Source of the DNA: Fusobacteriota bacterium
GTDB lineage: Bacteria > Fusobacteriota > Fusobacteriia > Bac17 > JAEWOZ01
Direction of reading: 5' to 3'
Length of the DNA: 6,798 bases
Assembly: GCA_023399505.1 (NCBI GenBank)
Contig: JAEWOZ010000087.1
Coordinates: forward strand, 1-6,798
The position numbers were made by a program, and so were the translations under genes. This document shows positions 5,725 through 6,798 of this stretch, one piece after another (the stretch's first letter is position 1; every line of letters starts with the position of its first letter). The notes beneath the pieces are model-generated. The model saw only the letters and a list, made by a program, of their open reading frames with translations, was not told where the DNA came from and searched no databases.

Positions 5725-6224
5725 ACTCCAATATTAGCTTTGAAGCATCAGAATCATTTTGTCCTGGATCAGGTAAGACAGGTAGAAAATAAAAAGAATA
5801 ATGCCTCTAATGTACATAATAATTTTAATAATTACAATAAAAATAGTAAGAATACCAATAAGAATTCAAAGGGCAATAGTTCTTTAAATATTCAAAATAA
5901 TATTCCTCAAAATATAGATCACTCTAAAAACCATTTACCGGATAATCCTTCAGTTAGAGGACATGTTTTTAGAGACAAAGAAGGCCATTTTCCTAAATAT
6001 ACTCAAGAAAATAAAAAATATTGGAGACAACATCTAAAAACTCTAAGAATTATTTAGGAAAATGTGCTCAGGGGAACGATTGGTATACTAAAAAGTTAAA
6101 AGATGGTCAACAAATATGGGTAGAGGTTAGCAATAATATTATAAAAGACGGTGGTTTAAATAAAATACCTAAACCTTAGAATCCGATAACGGGATTAAAA
6201 AGTCCTATTAAGCCAAAGCAATAA
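5725..6224 (+). pseudogene. Toxin C-terminal domain 2 (GHVFRD...GHF type), frameshifted
   Basis: The frame is open from 5725 (the only start is TTG 5740, without a ribosome binding site). It encodes an Asn/Lys-rich linker, then PQNID at 5905-5919, then RGHVFRDKEGHF (to 5991). It then runs out of frame to TAG 6055. Shifting by one at the A-run 6013-6018 restores ENKKILETTSKNSKNYLGK, then NDWYTKKLKDGQQIWVEVSN and GGLNKIPKP, to TAG 6177, followed by NPITGLKSPIKPKQ and TAA 6222. GHVFRD..GHF, a PENR-like stretch, NYLG, WYxKxLxDGxQxWVEVxN and a GxN.xPxPW.P.TGL ending are, as I recall, the pattern of a widespread C-terminal domain of CdiA/RHS polymorphic toxins. The biochemical activity is not established here; the conserved His residues are candidates for the active site. 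It has two lesions and no start, so it is an orphan, inactive module. Confidence 0.65.
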
Positions 6225-6798
6225 CAAAAATACAGTTTTTAAAAATAGGAGTAAAAAATGGAAATGTGAATTTAAAGATAAAGGAGGATGCACACATAGG
6301 AGCTACTGAATTTGAAGCTTTCAAAGATGCTAATGTAGAAGGTAATAATATAAAACTTGAATTAGAAAGAGAAAAACATAGTTATTCTTCATCACAAGTA
6401 GGAATTTTAAATAAAACGTATGCCTCAGGATATGAAGAAAAAGGTATTAACAATGGATTTAAAGCTAATAATATAAACATTACAGCAGAGACAGTTGAAG
6501 GCCAAATACCTGATATAGAATTTAGTAAAACAGGTACAGCTAAGATGAAGGCAACTAAAAAAATTGATTTAATTAGTGAAAAATTAAAAAAGCATGATGA
6601 AATGGTTCATAATGGTTGTTCAAGTAATTTAACAGATTTAATTAACAACACAAAAGAGCTTTTAAATAATATGAATAAAACTTCCAAAGAAGAAAAAGAT
6701 CCTTTAGATGAAGGAAGAGGAAGTAAGAGTTCTACTTATAATACAAGTGAAACTATAAATAAAGTTGTTAATGGTGCTTCTGAGGTTTTGGATGCAGA
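6212..6798 (+). pseudogene. Second FHA/CdiA body fragment, start-less, runs off the window
   Basis: The frame is open from after the TAA at 6209 to the window end with no upstream ATG; the first in-frame ATG is near 6545. It overlaps the last bases of toxin remnant 2. Protein-like sequence begins about 6248: NGNVNLKIKEDAHIGATEFEA, VEGNNIKLELEREKHSYSSS, FKANNINITAETVEGQ, KMKATKKIDLISEKL, then a helical segment with RGSKSS at 6716-6733. These are haemagglutinin-like beta-helix strands followed by the same helical junction as in the first module. NGN..(I/V)....DA.(L/I)GA and the RGSKSS segment correspond to about 1650-1710 and 2090-2107, so this is a second copy of the same exoprotein region. 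The missing 5' part implies a displaced 3' module rather than a full gene. Downstream it should lead to another linker and toxin tip. Confidence 0.6.

Noticed and set aside
5740..5742. TTG as start of toxin 2
   Set aside because: No ribosome binding site, and the domain is a C-terminal tip that is normally fused to a long exoprotein.
5766..5780. GSGKT, P-loop-like peptide
   Set aside because: It occurs in a frame of only about 29 codons with no other nucleotide-binding features; chance.

Overview
The window is strongly AT-rich, with all credible coding on the + strand. Arg is mostly AGA, Ile is often ATA, and there are many A-runs. Together with the gene content this suggests a low-GC, host-associated bacterium. 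Rickettsiales-type endosymbionts and Fusobacteria both carry large, degraded FhaB/CdiA-type loci like this one, and I cannot separate them from this sequence alone. I see no tRNA, rRNA, CRISPR array or transposase.

The region reads as an eroded array of contact-dependent-inhibition (two-partner-secretion exoprotein) 3' modules: filamentous-haemagglutinin body, linker, C-terminal toxin-like domain, then small candidate immunity genes. From left to right: (1) 1-729, the 3' part of a helical HEAT-like protein, probably the immunity gene of a module lying upstream. (2) 737-4246, one continuous reading frame encoding the 3' end of an FHA/CdiA-like exoprotein. It is cut by in-frame stops TAA 854, TAG 1799, TAA 3083 and TGA 3698, with no frameshift, and ends in a 123-residue toxin-like domain after an Asn/Asp-rich linker. 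(3) 4260-5679, three tandem, mutually homologous small genes (132, 124 and 135 aa), the best candidates for immunity proteins. (4) 5725-6224, a second, different toxin C-terminus of the GHVFRD...GHF type with an Asn-rich linker, broken by a 1-nt frameshift in an A-run and a stop where a Trp is likely. (5) 6212-6798, the start-less beginning of a second copy of the FHA/CdiA body, running off the window.

The logic is that toxin-bearing parts are broken and lack a secretion signal, while the candidate immunity genes are intact, each with a good ribosome binding site. The locus therefore looks like a retained immunity bank plus silent donor modules for toxin-tip swapping. Both toxin-like tips are preceded by the same short peptide, PQNID, which I propose as the local junction motif analogous to VENN in enterobacterial CdiA. 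Functional assignments rest on architecture and remembered family resemblance, not on a database search.
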